A stretch of DNA of 64,000 nucleotides. Source: Bacteroidota bacterium (GTDB lineage: Bacteria > Bacteroidota > Bacteroidia > Cytophagales > Cyclobacteriaceae). Made by a program: the position numbers and the translations under genes. A model generated the notes under the pieces. It was not told the DNA's origin, did no database searches, and saw nothing but the letters and a program-made list of their open reading frames with translations. Positions 34,962-44,615 of the stretch are shown here, one piece after another (position 1 is the stretch's first letter; every line of letters begins with the position of its first letter). The DNA is taken from NCBI GenBank assembly GCA_016191555.1, contig JACPVX010000068.1:1-64000 (forward strand). Direction: 5' to 3'.

Positions 34962-35000
34962 ATGCCTCTAAGTGCCTTCAGTGCCTACGTGGTGAAAAAA
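34962..35000. repeat. Degenerate GTGCCT-containing intergenic repeat
   Basis: The stretch holds GTGCCTTCA followed directly by GTGCCTACG, then TGGTGAAAAAA. It looks like a remnant of the short AGTGCCT...GTGGT-AAAAA interspersed sequences I recall from Bacteroidota intergenic regions. It lies between the stops of two convergent genes. Confidence 0.35.
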
Positions 35001-35001
35001 C

Positions 35002-35991
35002 TCAATTAATCTTCTGATTGATTTTATACGCCTGAATATGGTTGCGCAGCGCATCTTGCCAAGTAAGATCAGCATCCCATTTGTTGCCCAGGAACACATT
35101 ACCGTATTCGATGTTTTTGAAATAGAATTTGTAAATCACCTCTGAGGAAGGGATCGTTTTAATCTGAATCTCATTGTTAATAAACACAGCCGAAGGCAAT
35201 GAACGCGCTACTTGTGTGACATCGTATCCTAATATTTCTTTCGCCACAATTCCGCGGGCGTGTACAAAACGTAAAATCGTGCGAAAACCTTTTGCGTAAA
35301 GAGATTCTTCCGAAGCATCGGAATCTACCAATTCATACTTCAGCGGAAAATTCGCTTTCAAGTAAGCTTCCAACTCAGCATCATCAGCGGCATTGCCAAA
35401 TTTTGGAATGGCTGTTTTGAACGATTTAACTTCCACCGAAAAACTTTCATTGATGCGGCCGGTGAAAGGATTAATGGTAATGTCCATCTCCGGCAAATCA
35501 TTGATAAGGAAATTTTGCTTTTTGAGATTACTCACGGCAAAACGGTAGACCGTTCGAAGTAATTCATTCAACGAAACATTCTCTTGTTTCCAGGCGACAC
35601 TGTTAACATCTACCAAGTCTTTCTTCCCATTAAAAGAACAGAATATTAATCGATAACCTTTTTCGTCTTTTTGAAACAGAATTAAAAACTTGATACCACG
35701 GTTAGCCAGATACGATGCATAGGCCTTACGAATATCGTTTCCGGCCAACATTCGATGAATATCAAAATATGCTACCGCATCAATTCCGGTCTGTTGAAAA
35801 AAACTTTGGCACTCATCTAAATCTTTTTGTGGGATGGAGCTTTGAAATAAAACAACCGACCGAGTGGCGAGCAGTTCAGTCGGAATGGTGGAGGAAAAAT
35901 TAAGCCGTGCAATCAATTCAGATTCTTCCACAGACTGAGCTATGGCAGAACATTCACAAAGCAAAAAAAATAGGAAAGAGAGATGTCGCAC
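35002..35991 (-). CDS. Exported protein of unknown function
   Basis: 329 aa from a GTG start; its first residues (RHLSFLFFLLCECSAIAQSV) form a clear signal peptide, which supports that start. The mature part has no membrane segment. Recognisable stretches are PTELLATRSVVLFQSSIPQ and YKFYFKNIEYGNVFLGNKWD. I cannot assign a family. It is transcribed alone, divergent from the next gene. Confidence 0.65.
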   Translation of the reverse strand: MRHLSFLFFLLCECSAIAQSVEESELIARLNFSSTIPTELLATRSVVLFQSSIPQKDLDECQSFFQQTGIDAVAYFDIHRMLAGNDIRKAYASYLANRGIKFLILFQKDEKGYRLIFCSFNGKKDLVDVNSVAWKQENVSLNELLRTVYRFAVSNLKKQNFLINDLPEMDITINPFTGRINESFSVEVKSFKTAIPKFGNAADDAELEAYLKANFPLKYELVDSDASEESLYAKGFRTILRFVHARGIVAKEILGYDVTQVARSLPSAVFINNEIQIKTIPSSEVIYKFYFKNIEYGNVFLGNKWDADLTWQDALRNHIQAYKINQKIN

Positions 35992-36065
35992 GAAACTTTG
36001 TTATCAACGTATTTGAACGCAATATAACAAGGACTATTGTTCTATTCCCAATTCGATTTTGGCAG

Positions 36066-36073
36066 TATATTTG
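36066..36073 (+). promoter_or_regulatory. Bacteroidota-type -7 element
   Basis: TATATTTG matches TAnnTTTG exactly and lies 27 bases before the ATG at 36101. It supports that ATG over an in-frame upstream ATG at 36059, which would precede the promoter. No convincing -33 element is present. Confidence 0.55.
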
Positions 36074-36100
36074 CAGCACTTTCATCAAATACATATTGAT

Positions 36101-36940
36101 ATGAATAATGGCAAAATCTGGATGAGTGTGGTTGGTTTATTAATCTCAACTGCTTTGGTGGCACAAAACGCAGATACGATTGTAACCATGCGAGGTAAAA
36201 TCGTTGGTCATGTAAAAGAAATTACCCCGGAATTGGTGGCATATACCAATCCCAATGAGGCAGTGATTTATAAGATTGAACGCGGAGCTGTTTCAAAAAT
36301 AGTGTTTGCCAGTGGCCGAGTGGAGAAATTTGCTGATATGAAAGTATTGGCTAAAATAAACGGGGCTTTTGATTGGCCGCAAGTAGATGTTGCAACTACT
36401 GAATATGAAACGAAAGGACTGTATAAAATTGATTTAATTTCGACTAAGGCAACAGGCACAACGGTATATTCCAGTGTAACCAAAGTGCAAGATCGTGCTT
36501 TTAGTAAATTGAAGATGGCTGCCGCGATTATGGGTGGCAATCTGGTCTACATCAAAAGCGAATCATTAGAAGGCAACATTCGAAGCGAGCTCGGATCCAG
36601 AACCTCGCGGGCTCAATTACTGGGCACTGCGTATTGTTCGGAGTTATTGGATGAGAATAAATTTAAAGCTACTCTTAACGAAGGAAACAAATACACATTA
36701 GTTAATAAGTTGGGACTTCGGAATAATGACGCGGACATTCACACGTTTGAAACGGCCAACGAAGAGGTGGATATTAATTCTGTTCAGGTGGAGAAAGGAT
36801 TTATTTATCTCACACTGACAATCGATGGCAAAAAAAGCAAGTTGCAATATCGGGTCGTGAGCTTCTCCGATAGCCGAATCATGGTTGCATACCGAGAAGG
36901 AACCGCTTATTACAATATGGTATTGTCAGAGCACATGTGA
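36101..36940 (+). CDS. Exported protein of unknown function
   Basis: 279 aa from the ATG at 36101, chosen because of the -7 element just upstream and the signal peptide it gives (ends STALVAQ). The first part, MRGKIVGHVKEITPELVAYT followed by VIYKIERGAVSKIVFASGRV, resembles small beta-rich domains seen in exported Bacteroidota proteins. The remainder is unlike anything I can name. Its last 15 bases overlap the Rieske gene on the other strand. Confidence 0.68.
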   Translation: MNNGKIWMSVVGLLISTALVAQNADTIVTMRGKIVGHVKEITPELVAYTNPNEAVIYKIERGAVSKIVFASGRVEKFADMKVLAKINGAFDWPQVDVATTEYETKGLYKIDLISTKATGTTVYSSVTKVQDRAFSKLKMAAAIMGGNLVYIKSESLEGNIRSELGSRTSRAQLLGTAYCSELLDENKFKATLNEGNKYTLVNKLGLRNNDADIHTFETANEEVDINSVQVEKGFIYLTLTIDGKKSKLQYRVVSFSDSRIMVAYREGTAYYNMVLSEHM

Positions 36941-37261
36941 GGTAACTGCAATAAACAAACCCTCTTCCGTTTCTTTAACAGGGAATGTTTCTAAATCTTG
37001 GCAACGCTCTGCGCACTCGCGCCCTGTTTTGATATTGAATCGATAGCCATGCCACGGACAAACAATCTCACCTAAGTAATTGATAGATCCTTTGTGCAGT
37101 GCTTCTCCATTATGAGAACATTTGTTTTCAAATGCATGAAGAACATTTTGCCGCAACACTATGCAAATCGCCTGGCCCTTCACATCGATCCGATAAGGCG
37201 CACTTTCACGCAGTTTCGATTGAAGTTCTTCTTTCGATTCAAAAATCTTAATCCACTCCAT
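36926..37261 (-). CDS. Rieske [2Fe-2S] ferredoxin-like protein
   Basis: 111 aa from the ATG at 37261 (MEWIKIFESKEE); an ATG 14 codons upstream is less likely. The cluster-binding pairs C-x-H and C-x2-H are CSHNG and CPWHGYRF, with 18 residues between them, as in the Rieske ferredoxins of oxygenases and of nitrite reductase small subunits. No oxygenase gene is adjacent, so its electron acceptor is unknown. Confidence 0.92.
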   Translation of the reverse strand: MEWIKIFESKEELQSKLRESAPYRIDVKGQAICIVLRQNVLHAFENKCSHNGEALHKGSINYLGEIVCPWHGYRFNIKTGRECAERCQDLETFPVKETEEGLFIAVTSHVL

Positions 37262-37271
37262 AAAAATTAAG

Positions 37272-37302
37272 TTTGGTGGGGCGCTTCTTTTATTTACCTT
37301 CA
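37272..37302 (+). promoter_or_regulatory. Putative promoter of the amidohydrolase gene
   Basis: TTTG at 37272-37275 and TACCTTCA at 37295-37302 are separated by the usual 19 bases. The -7 element has two mismatches to TAnnTTTG. The ATG is at 37325. Confidence 0.4.
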
Positions 37303-37324
37303 AGTCGATAACCCTAAAATTACA

Positions 37325-38632
37325 ATGAAGAAGCTTTACATTTTCGTATTCACATTGCTCATTTCTATCGGAACCCAGGCTCAGGTAAATCCCAAACTAC
37401 AAGCAAAACTGGACCTTCAGGCTAAAGAAATTGAAGAAAAGATGATCGGCTGGCGCAGGCACTTGCACCAATTTCCCGAACTCTCCAATCGTGAAACAAA
37501 AACAGGCGCTTACATTGTCGCGCACCTAAAATCATTGGGCATTGAAGTGCAATACCCGGTAGCCAAAACGGGTGTGGTAGGAATTTTGAAGGGAGACAAA
37601 CCCGGGCCGGTGATAGCGTTGCGAGCTGATATGGATGGCTTGCCCGTTACCGAGCGCAGCTCGGTGCCATTCGCATCCAAAGAGAAAACTGTTTTCAACG
37701 GACAAGAAACGGGTGTGATGCATGCCTGCGGCCACGACTCGCACATGGCGATGTTGATGGCGGTAGCAGAAATTTTATCGAAAAATAAAAGTGAGTTGAA
37801 GGGTACGGTGAAGTTTTTCTTTCAACCGGCAGAAGAAGGTGGCTTACCGAGCGATGGAATGTCTGGGGCAGAGTTGATGATCAAAGAAGGTGTAATGGAA
37901 AACCCGAAAGTAGATGTGGTCTTTGGTTTGCACATTCAATCACTTACACCCAGCGGAAAAATTGCATTGAAGCCGGAAGGTTTGATGGCAGCTGTGGATG
38001 GGTTGAACATCAAAGTGAATGGCAAAGGAGCACATGGTGCCACTCCGTGGGACGGTGTAGATCCGATTATGATTTCCAGTCAAATAATCACCGGATTGCA
38101 GACCATCGTAAGTCGTCAGTCCGAATTGACTAAGGCCGGTGTCGTGATCACGATTGGAAGTATTCATTCCGGAAACAGAGGAAACATCATTCCGGAAACG
38201 GCTACGATGGAAGGAACCATCCGCACATTTGATGTTTCGATGCAGGCAAAAGTCCACGAAAAAATAAAACAAACTGTATCAAAAATTGCAGAGTCAGCCG
38301 GTGCTACTGCCGAGGCGAATATCAGCCGCGGTTATCCGGTAACTTACAATGACCCGGCATTGACTGCGTTGATGATGCCCAGCCTTCAACGTGCGGCAGG
38401 AAAAGAAAATGTAATTCCGACTCCGGCTGTAACCATGGCCGAAGATTTTTCTTTCTTTCAGCAAAAAGTGCCCGGTGTATTTTTCTTTCTCGGTGCCTAC
38501 CCTACCGATGTAAAATTGGAGAAGCAGCCTGTGCATCACACTGCTGATTTTATGATTGACGAAAAATCATTTGTAACAGGCGTGAAAGCGCTGCTCGTAC
38601 TGACTACGGATTATATGTACATGAAAAAATAA
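37325..38632 (+). CDS. M20D family metallo-amidohydrolase, exported
   Basis: 435 aa. A signal peptide (about 1-19, ending TQAQ) suggests a periplasmic location. Metal-ligand motifs are DMDGLPVTE, HACGHDSHMAML and PAEEGG, as in N-acyl-amino-acid hydrolases, hippurate hydrolases and IAA-amino-acid hydrolases of M20D; GAHGATPWDGVDPI is the dimerisation-domain His region. It likely removes an acyl group from amino acids or peptides. The beta-propeller gene follows after 7 bases, probably in the same operon. Confidence 0.92.
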   Translation: MKKLYIFVFTLLISIGTQAQVNPKLQAKLDLQAKEIEEKMIGWRRHLHQFPELSNRETKTGAYIVAHLKSLGIEVQYPVAKTGVVGILKGDKPGPVIALRADMDGLPVTERSSVPFASKEKTVFNGQETGVMHACGHDSHMAMLMAVAEILSKNKSELKGTVKFFFQPAEEGGLPSDGMSGAELMIKEGVMENPKVDVVFGLHIQSLTPSGKIALKPEGLMAAVDGLNIKVNGKGAHGATPWDGVDPIMISSQIITGLQTIVSRQSELTKAGVVITIGSIHSGNRGNIIPETATMEGTIRTFDVSMQAKVHEKIKQTVSKIAESAGATAEANISRGYPVTYNDPALTALMMPSLQRAAGKENVIPTPAVTMAEDFSFFQQKVPGVFFFLGAYPTDVKLEKQPVHHTADFMIDEKSFVTGVKALLVLTTDYMYMKK

Positions 38633-38639
38633 ATTAGAG

Positions 38640-39503
38640 ATGAGATTTTTGCCCTTATTGGTTGTGTTGATGAGTTCTGGTTTGTATGCTCAAACCGGCT
38701 CCGAAATTTTTCTTTTCGATTTACAAAGCAAAAAAGCAAAGCTCACACTTTCTAATCCTAAGAATATCACCAATCACAACGGCTACGACAATCAGCCGTC
38801 ATTTCATTCGGATAAACCACTCATTTATTATTCATCATTCAATGACGATGGCCGCTCCGATGTAAAGATTTTCAATTACAAAACTGGTGAGACGACTAAT
38901 CTTACTAAAACCTCAGAGCGCGAATACTCACCCACACTTACACCTGACAAAAAATTTATCTCTTGTATCATTCAGCGTGATAATAATGCCCAGGATTTAG
39001 GTAAATATCCGGTGGAGGGCGGTCAGCCTACTGTAATCATCGACAACTTAATTGTTGGCTATCATGCGTGGATCGATGATACTCGATTGCTTCTTTTTGT
39101 TTTAGGGGAACCGCAAACATTAAGGCTGTATGACACGAAAACGAAGACAGATAAAATCCTAGCGGAGAAAATTGGCCGTTCGCTACATTCCATACCCGAT
39201 CAGAATGCGATGAGTTTTGTTCATAAAGTTTCGGATAGTGAGTGGATCATCAAACGATTCGACAAAACTACCGGAGCTATTTCCGATATAGCTACAACGC
39301 TGCCCGGTCGGGAAGACTTGTGTTGGACACCCGATGGTAAAATTATCATGAGTGATGGGTCAAAAATTTATTGGCTTAATCCATCTTCTCAAGAAAAGAA
39401 ATGGATTGAAATTTCAATGCCAGCCAATGAGAAAATCAAAGGCATTACACGATTGGCTATTAATAAAAAAGGAACACAGTTGGCGGTAGTTGTGGCTGAG
39501 TAG
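38640..39503 (+). CDS. Exported TolB-like beta-propeller protein (PD40 repeats)
   Basis: 287 aa with a signal peptide (RFLPLLVVLMSSGLYAQ). WD40-like PD40 repeats are visible as DNQPSFHSDKPLIYYSS, EYSPTLTPDKKFIS and EDLCWTPDGKIIMSDG. This fits a periplasmic beta-propeller, about five or six blades. No enzymatic motif. It lies just after the amidohydrolase, so it may bind a related ligand or partner. Confidence 0.8.
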   Translation: MRFLPLLVVLMSSGLYAQTGSEIFLFDLQSKKAKLTLSNPKNITNHNGYDNQPSFHSDKPLIYYSSFNDDGRSDVKIFNYKTGETTNLTKTSEREYSPTLTPDKKFISCIIQRDNNAQDLGKYPVEGGQPTVIIDNLIVGYHAWIDDTRLLLFVLGEPQTLRLYDTKTKTDKILAEKIGRSLHSIPDQNAMSFVHKVSDSEWIIKRFDKTTGAISDIATTLPGREDLCWTPDGKIIMSDGSKIYWLNPSSQEKKWIEISMPANEKIKGITRLAINKKGTQLAVVVAE

Positions 39504-39510
39504 AGATTAT

Positions 39511-40170
39511 TTATTTTTCGCAAAACGCACCTTTTGCGATATACAGCGATTTAAAATCTAACTCTAACAGACCTTCGCGAACAGCGGGATCCTTCTCAAC
39601 CGCCTCTTTGTTAAACTCACCTTTCACAATCCAGATGCCACCTTCGGTATCTCCATAAGTTCCTTCGGCTATGGTAGTGCCGTCTTTCATCAGGTCTTTC
39701 AAATACCGATCGTGTTTACCAAATAGTTCGGGCGCATCTTGTACATTAAACTTTGCAATGTTGGGAATGAACCGGACAAATGAATACATCACCATTTGAT
39801 ACGGCTCACTCGCCTTGCAGATACCGCCAACGCGAGGAGTGTAGGTGAGCATCTCCAACCGCCAGCGATTTGCCTGAATGCCCGGATCACCCTTCAGCCA
39901 TTCTTCTACTTCGGCTCGGTTGGACGAGTTGAAAACAAAAATTCCACCACCCCCTTCAAAAGGACCTGCCGCCAGCAGCTTTCCTTCTTTGGCCATTTTA
40001 TTGATGTTGGCCATATGACCTTCCATCAACTTATCAACTTCTGCTTTTGGTAATTCAGGCAAGTCAGTTCGCTTGTGAAGAAACACAAAAATATGCGAGG
40101 TTGCCTTTTGCGCGCAAACAGTGTAATCACCCGCAGTGAGCAACAGTAGTAAAACCAAAATCTTTTTCAT
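39511..40170 (-). CDS. Exported protein with two YCII-like domains
   Basis: 219 aa with a signal peptide ending TVCAQ. Two dimeric alpha-beta-barrel modules of the YciI type follow: one with GHMANINKMAKEGKLLAAGP and WLKGDPGIQANRWR, the second with KHDRYLKDLMKDGTTIAEGT and VEKDPAVREGLLE. The second copy is more divergent. Single-domain YciI proteins are cytosolic, so an exported duplicated form is unusual. It lies 3 bases after the EamA transporter gene. Confidence 0.82.
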   Translation of the reverse strand: MKKILVLLLLLTAGDYTVCAQKATSHIFVFLHKRTDLPELPKAEVDKLMEGHMANINKMAKEGKLLAAGPFEGGGGIFVFNSSNRAEVEEWLKGDPGIQANRWRLEMLTYTPRVGGICKASEPYQMVMYSFVRFIPNIAKFNVQDAPELFGKHDRYLKDLMKDGTTIAEGTYGDTEGGIWIVKGEFNKEAVEKDPAVREGLLELDFKSLYIAKGAFCEK

Positions 40171-40173
40171 AAC

Positions 40174-41088
40174 TTATTTTTGTTTGCCGATGATCAATAC
40201 GCCAACTAAGATCAGTAAAGTTCCTGCCAATTGCCAGAAGGTAATGGCTTCGCTTAGAAAAATATTGGCTAATACGATAGTCGATACAGGCCCCACGCTT
40301 CCTACAATGGCCGTGTTGTCCGAGCCCATTCGGTTAATGGCAGCTGTTACCAAATACGAAGGAATGACCGTAGAAAAAACAGCCATCAAAAAACTATAGA
40401 CATAAACCAGCGGAGGTAAATGAAACAACGAAACATTACTGAACAGAGCGAAGTGTAAAAGCACTCCCACCGAGGCAAAGCTCATGGCGTAACTATTAAA
40501 TTTCGAAGCGCCTACTTGCGGAATCAATCGCCCACTACCAACGATATAGGCCGCGTAGGTAAATGCACAAATGAAAATATACAAGGACCCCAGCAAGAAG
40601 TGATTGCTTTGTGGTGCGCTCCAATCTATTTCACTGATGAATGCAATCGCTAGACCAACATATGTGATCGCTACCGCCAGCCACTGCGGGGGCTTTATTT
40701 TCACTTTAAAAATCACAGCCGACATTAGCAAAACCAGTGTAGGATACACGAATAAAATCAAGCGCTCGATGCCCGCAGAAACATAGGCCAATCCAAGAAA
40801 ATCGAGAAGGCTGCTAATGTAATAACCCAAGCAGCCAATGATGGCAATGTAAGCCCATTGGCGAGATGTAAATTTGGTGTTGGTTGATCTGCTGGACGAA
40901 ACAAATGCAGCACCCACAAAAAACGGAACAGAGAAAATCATTCGCCAAGCGAGCAATGTCAACGCATCGATCTGCGTATCGCGATAAGCAAGTTTCACAA
41001 AAATGGCTTTGGTGGAAAAACAAACGGCACCTAACAGAGCTAGTAAGATACCTTGCGCGAGCGAATAATTGGATCGATTGGAATTCAA
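40174..41088 (-). CDS. EamA family (DMT superfamily) transporter
   Basis: 304 aa with ten hydrophobic segments arranged as two EamA repeats, for example GILLALLGAVCFSTKAIFVK and GSVGPVSTIVLANIFLSEAI. The start is TTG; no in-frame ATG precedes the first helix. The substrate is unknown. It is 13 bases downstream of the MG2-like gene and 3 bases upstream of the YCII gene on the same strand. Confidence 0.88.
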   Translation of the reverse strand: MNSNRSNYSLAQGILLALLGAVCFSTKAIFVKLAYRDTQIDALTLLAWRMIFSVPFFVGAAFVSSSRSTNTKFTSRQWAYIAIIGCLGYYISSLLDFLGLAYVSAGIERLILFVYPTLVLLMSAVIFKVKIKPPQWLAVAITYVGLAIAFISEIDWSAPQSNHFLLGSLYIFICAFTYAAYIVGSGRLIPQVGASKFNSYAMSFASVGVLLHFALFSNVSLFHLPPLVYVYSFLMAVFSTVIPSYLVTAAINRMGSDNTAIVGSVGPVSTIVLANIFLSEAITFWQLAGTLLILVGVLIIGKQK

Positions 41089-41101
41089 GTTATTGGATTA
41101 A

Positions 41102-43456
41102 CTATTTTTTGTCAACAGAAAAAGAGGCTTCCGTATACCCGATCATTCCGTTTTCAGATATGCCTTCGACTACAATTTTATACTTGCCTGTAATATCCGA
41201 TGTAAAGAAAGAAAGTTTTTCAATAACATCCTTTGGCTGCATAGATGGATTCCAATAAAGTAAATGACGGTAATCGGGCACGCGACTAGTGGTTGTGGAT
41301 TGATAACTCGGAGAGTAGAATTCTTTCTCCGCATTTAATCCCACGTAGTCCAATTGAAGGAGTCGTGGATTGGCTAGTAAGTTTGCACCTTCGCCTTCGT
41401 ATGTTTTTAGACTCACAATTCCATGCAATTGAAATTCACCGAGGTGCCATTTTCGAGTGATGACTTCCAGAGTTTTGATTTGAGTAGGGTCCAGCTTCAT
41501 TAATTCATCTTCATCAAAAATAGGCATTCCGTCTAAGAGCATCATCGGAGGTTGTTCAAATACGCTCTTTCGCTTTTGATCATAAACACTAAAATGAAAT
41601 CCATCTTTTCTTTTCCGAACAAAAACACCGGAAACATATTCGCGTAGTATCTCTTCCATTACCGGGAACCGAGTATAATCATCGAGCTGGTATACTTCAT
41701 CAGCCAACCCATAGAAATAATTTTCAGTCAACTTTTCGGAAGACTTATCATTTTGCTCTTCAGCATAGATGTTTTGTACTTGCATGCCAACACTTCTTGA
41801 TGTCAATTGATTCTCGAAAGAAGATGATAGTTTAAGCGGTGCCGCTGGCCACTTAGTAGATTTCTTACTATAAGGTGATTGCATTTCTACCAGCAAAGCA
41901 CTATCAATAGATGAGTGAGTTTGTACAAATAGCTTTGAATCTGGCTGTTTTGTTGGAATCTCAAATAATGCAATTCCATCTCCATTGCTCTTAGTAACCC
42001 ATAATTTGTTTTGCCCGGATGCCATACTTAAGTAGGCGTCGATGCCACTAATAGGCTGGTTGCCTTGTAGAATTTTAAATTCCAAAATGACGGCATTACG
42101 CTCTGGGAGAAACGCTTTTTTTCTGGTGGAGTCCAACACCTCTTCTCTCCACTTGAAACGTCTCCAGCCATGGGTTAACATTAAATTGTCTGCGGCAGCT
42201 TCCGCGGATGCATCAGCGGAAAAATAATACTCTGGCGATTCGATTTTTTCACCTAGTTCGGAAGTTAGCCAGAAATAGCTTTTTATATTTTCCACTGAAT
42301 GTGGAAGTGAGTCGATTCGAAAGACAGAAACGGAGCAGTTAGAACTTATGAATTCCTCCTTCAAAGCACCCCTTAGTTCTACTGATACCGCTTGACGCGT
42401 AGTATAGTTTGATTCTGAAGGGACAACGGATAGCTCCAACCCTTTTTTTGGCTTGTTGAAAATCAATCTTTCACATTGGGGTTGAAGATCTGTATCAAAT
42501 AGAGTAAGGTGCGAAATGCCCTCCAATAAATCATTTCGCTCGATGATAAAATCGCATGACCCACTTGTAAATGGCAAATACAAAACATGCGAAATCATAT
42601 TGCGGGCATGAATAAAAAGATACGCACCAGAATGGAACGAACGAGTATGTAATGCCGCGCGAACCTGAACCACTACTTTGTTATCAAAGCTGTCCACAAC
42701 ATGCATGCTATAACCGGTAGAAAGCGGAACGGGCAGGTTTGCATACATTGAATTTCCGGCTTTGGTTTGTATACGTGCCCGATACTGATGGGCTTGTGAA
42801 GGTGCAAATGTGAAATGCCCCATGCCAAACTTAAGCGGAGCAAATTTTACAATTGTATCGTTTCGCTCATTTAAAACACAGCCTAAGAAATCAATCCCTT
42901 GCCCATGTTCATCAACTACCTGAAAAGCAACTTTGCTTTTTATTCCGGCCACCATGTTTCCTCCTTCCGGAAAAAACTGAGCGCGGATGGTGTTGGCTGA
43001 AATATCTAATTCGGGCGCTTTAAAGGGATTGATGATAGAAATGTTTTTTTCGAAGAATAAATCCGAATCAAAATTTTTCATCCAATTTGTATAGCATCGG
43101 ATGGTGTAATTACCTGTATTCCAATCGATGGGTATTGCGAAAGATCCATTCCCAACACCCTTTTTCATTTCAATCTTTAGTTGCAAAGCAGCTGCATCAT
43201 TTGCGTTGATCACTTCCAAATAGGCCACTCGACTTAAATCAAGCGCTTTGTGAAGAGATGCATCGGTCAGATAAATTTTAAACCAAACCGTTTCGCCTGT
43301 CAGATAAGTAGGGCGATCCGTATGCACATAAATTTTTTCCTGTAGATTTTTTGTTCGGTATACGTCAAACTTTTTTCTCAATGTATCGCTAAGATTTTGT
43401 GAATAGACTACATGAACAAAAAGAAAGCAGAATAGAATAAGATGATTTCGAAGCAT
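41102..43456 (-). CDS. Exported MG2-domain protein with a TonB-plug-like C-terminal domain
   Basis: 784 aa from the ATG at 43456, where a signal peptide starts (LRNHLILFCFLFVHVVYSQ). An alpha-2-macroglobulin MG2-like domain is at about 35-130 (EKIYVHTDRPTYLTGETVWF). Further beta domains follow. At about 585-690 lies a plug-like domain (PPMMLLDGMPIFDEDELMKL, ending FQLHGIVSLKTYEGEG), but no beta-barrel follows, only about 95 residues with DITGKYKIVVEGIS. It starts 4 bases after the DUF4249 gene and probably works with the TonB receptor. Confidence 0.82.
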   Translation of the reverse strand: MLRNHLILFCFLFVHVVYSQNLSDTLRKKFDVYRTKNLQEKIYVHTDRPTYLTGETVWFKIYLTDASLHKALDLSRVAYLEVINANDAAALQLKIEMKKGVGNGSFAIPIDWNTGNYTIRCYTNWMKNFDSDLFFEKNISIINPFKAPELDISANTIRAQFFPEGGNMVAGIKSKVAFQVVDEHGQGIDFLGCVLNERNDTIVKFAPLKFGMGHFTFAPSQAHQYRARIQTKAGNSMYANLPVPLSTGYSMHVVDSFDNKVVVQVRAALHTRSFHSGAYLFIHARNMISHVLYLPFTSGSCDFIIERNDLLEGISHLTLFDTDLQPQCERLIFNKPKKGLELSVVPSESNYTTRQAVSVELRGALKEEFISSNCSVSVFRIDSLPHSVENIKSYFWLTSELGEKIESPEYYFSADASAEAAADNLMLTHGWRRFKWREEVLDSTRKKAFLPERNAVILEFKILQGNQPISGIDAYLSMASGQNKLWVTKSNGDGIALFEIPTKQPDSKLFVQTHSSIDSALLVEMQSPYSKKSTKWPAAPLKLSSSFENQLTSRSVGMQVQNIYAEEQNDKSSEKLTENYFYGLADEVYQLDDYTRFPVMEEILREYVSGVFVRKRKDGFHFSVYDQKRKSVFEQPPMMLLDGMPIFDEDELMKLDPTQIKTLEVITRKWHLGEFQLHGIVSLKTYEGEGANLLANPRLLQLDYVGLNAEKEFYSPSYQSTTTSRVPDYRHLLYWNPSMQPKDVIEKLSFFTSDITGKYKIVVEGISENGMIGYTEASFSVDKK

Positions 43457-43460
43457 GAGA

Positions 43461-44612
43461 TTACTCCCAGAAGGAAGGCTTTTGTGTTGTTCCCTGACTA
43501 TATCTGCAATCGGAGCAGTAGGGCGGTGCAAATAAATAACCAATAATATCACCACCGATCTGGACACTTCCTACAATCGAATTCGTGTTACCCTCAAAGC
43601 GTGGCAATTCAGCGATGAAAACAGTGTCAATGTAGCAACTGCTGGATGGCTTAGATAATTGCAGTGCATCCGGTAAATCTGAATAGGAGATAAACAGTCT
43701 CTTTTCTGTCACCTCAGAAATATCAAAGTAACCTAAAACCGGATTGCTGGGGTTCGTCACATTATAGATATTTCCCACTACTTTGCCAGGCTGTGGATCG
43801 AACAAACTCCCCAACCCTTCACTTGTCTTTTTAAGATTTTCCCAAAAGGTATAGGCATCAATTGATAGTGCGCGCTGTCGAACAAGAATGCTGTATTTTT
43901 TAAACAATTTTTGTGATCGCTTTGGAATAATTGTGATGGGGAAATTTGCGATAGCATCTACAGATAAGCGACTGGATGACCCAACTAGTATTTGTTGAGA
44001 CGAAAGCGTACGCCAGCAAGTATAAGTCTGATCAGCCAAAGGAATCGCGTTCACAGTTCCTCCAGAAAGCTTTAATCCTGAAAAATAGTCTGCATCAAAT
44101 TCATACGTCTCTTCATAGCTCCAGAAATAATAGCGAGTCGCATTGGTCGCATCATGTGTATGTACTAATACGGAAACGCCTTCGAGGTTATTGTAGACTT
44201 TCCAGGTCACGCTATCAATCGCTGGAGTAGCTTTGGAGGATAAGAAGTCCGATTGAAATTCTTCATCGGCATTGGTCTTTATATACAGCCTGTATTTTTT
44301 GGAAGGGTCAACTAAAATGTTTTTCGCTTCATAATTTCCGGCACCGCGTTCGCTTAATGTAAATGATGTGCCATCGTTCCTTTCAATTTTTACGATTGCG
44401 CTTGCCTCAGCAGGGGCTACGTCTGTTGAGCTAAGCGGAATGATACGACTCAGTTTTACATTGGCAGATCCTGTTTTGCTATCCAGAAATCCGTCCACTA
44501 CTAGATAGCTGGTTCCTCCATCAATCGTTGGTGGCGGATAAGGCTCCAGACAGCTGTAGCTTATCACCAGAAGTAGAGCTATCAACAAAATATGAGAACG
44601 ACTTTTCGGCAT
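43461..44612 (-). CDS. DUF4249 family lipoprotein
   Basis: 383 aa. The signal peptide ends in a lipobox-like ISYSC, so it is probably an outer-membrane lipoprotein. Residues 25-110 (SYLVVDGFLDSKTGSANVKL, then ERGAGNYEAKNILVDPSKKY) are a beta-sandwich typical of DUF4249, and the final region with SIVGSVQIGGDIIGYLFAPP and two Cys (YCSDCRY) is also characteristic. It lies 3 bases after the TonB receptor gene; DUF4249 proteins usually accompany such receptors. Confidence 0.87.
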   Translation of the reverse strand: MPKSRSHILLIALLLVISYSCLEPYPPPTIDGGTSYLVVDGFLDSKTGSANVKLSRIIPLSSTDVAPAEASAIVKIERNDGTSFTLSERGAGNYEAKNILVDPSKKYRLYIKTNADEEFQSDFLSSKATPAIDSVTWKVYNNLEGVSVLVHTHDATNATRYYFWSYEETYEFDADYFSGLKLSGGTVNAIPLADQTYTCWRTLSSQQILVGSSSRLSVDAIANFPITIIPKRSQKLFKKYSILVRQRALSIDAYTFWENLKKTSEGLGSLFDPQPGKVVGNIYNVTNPSNPVLGYFDISEVTEKRLFISYSDLPDALQLSKPSSSCYIDTVFIAELPRFEGNTNSIVGSVQIGGDIIGYLFAPPYCSDCRYSQGTTQKPSFWE

Positions 44613-44615
44613 AGC

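Noticed and set aside
43457-43567. Upstream extension of the MG2-like protein into the DUF4249 gene
   Set aside because: The ATG at 43456 begins a clear signal peptide; the upstream part would bury it inside the protein.
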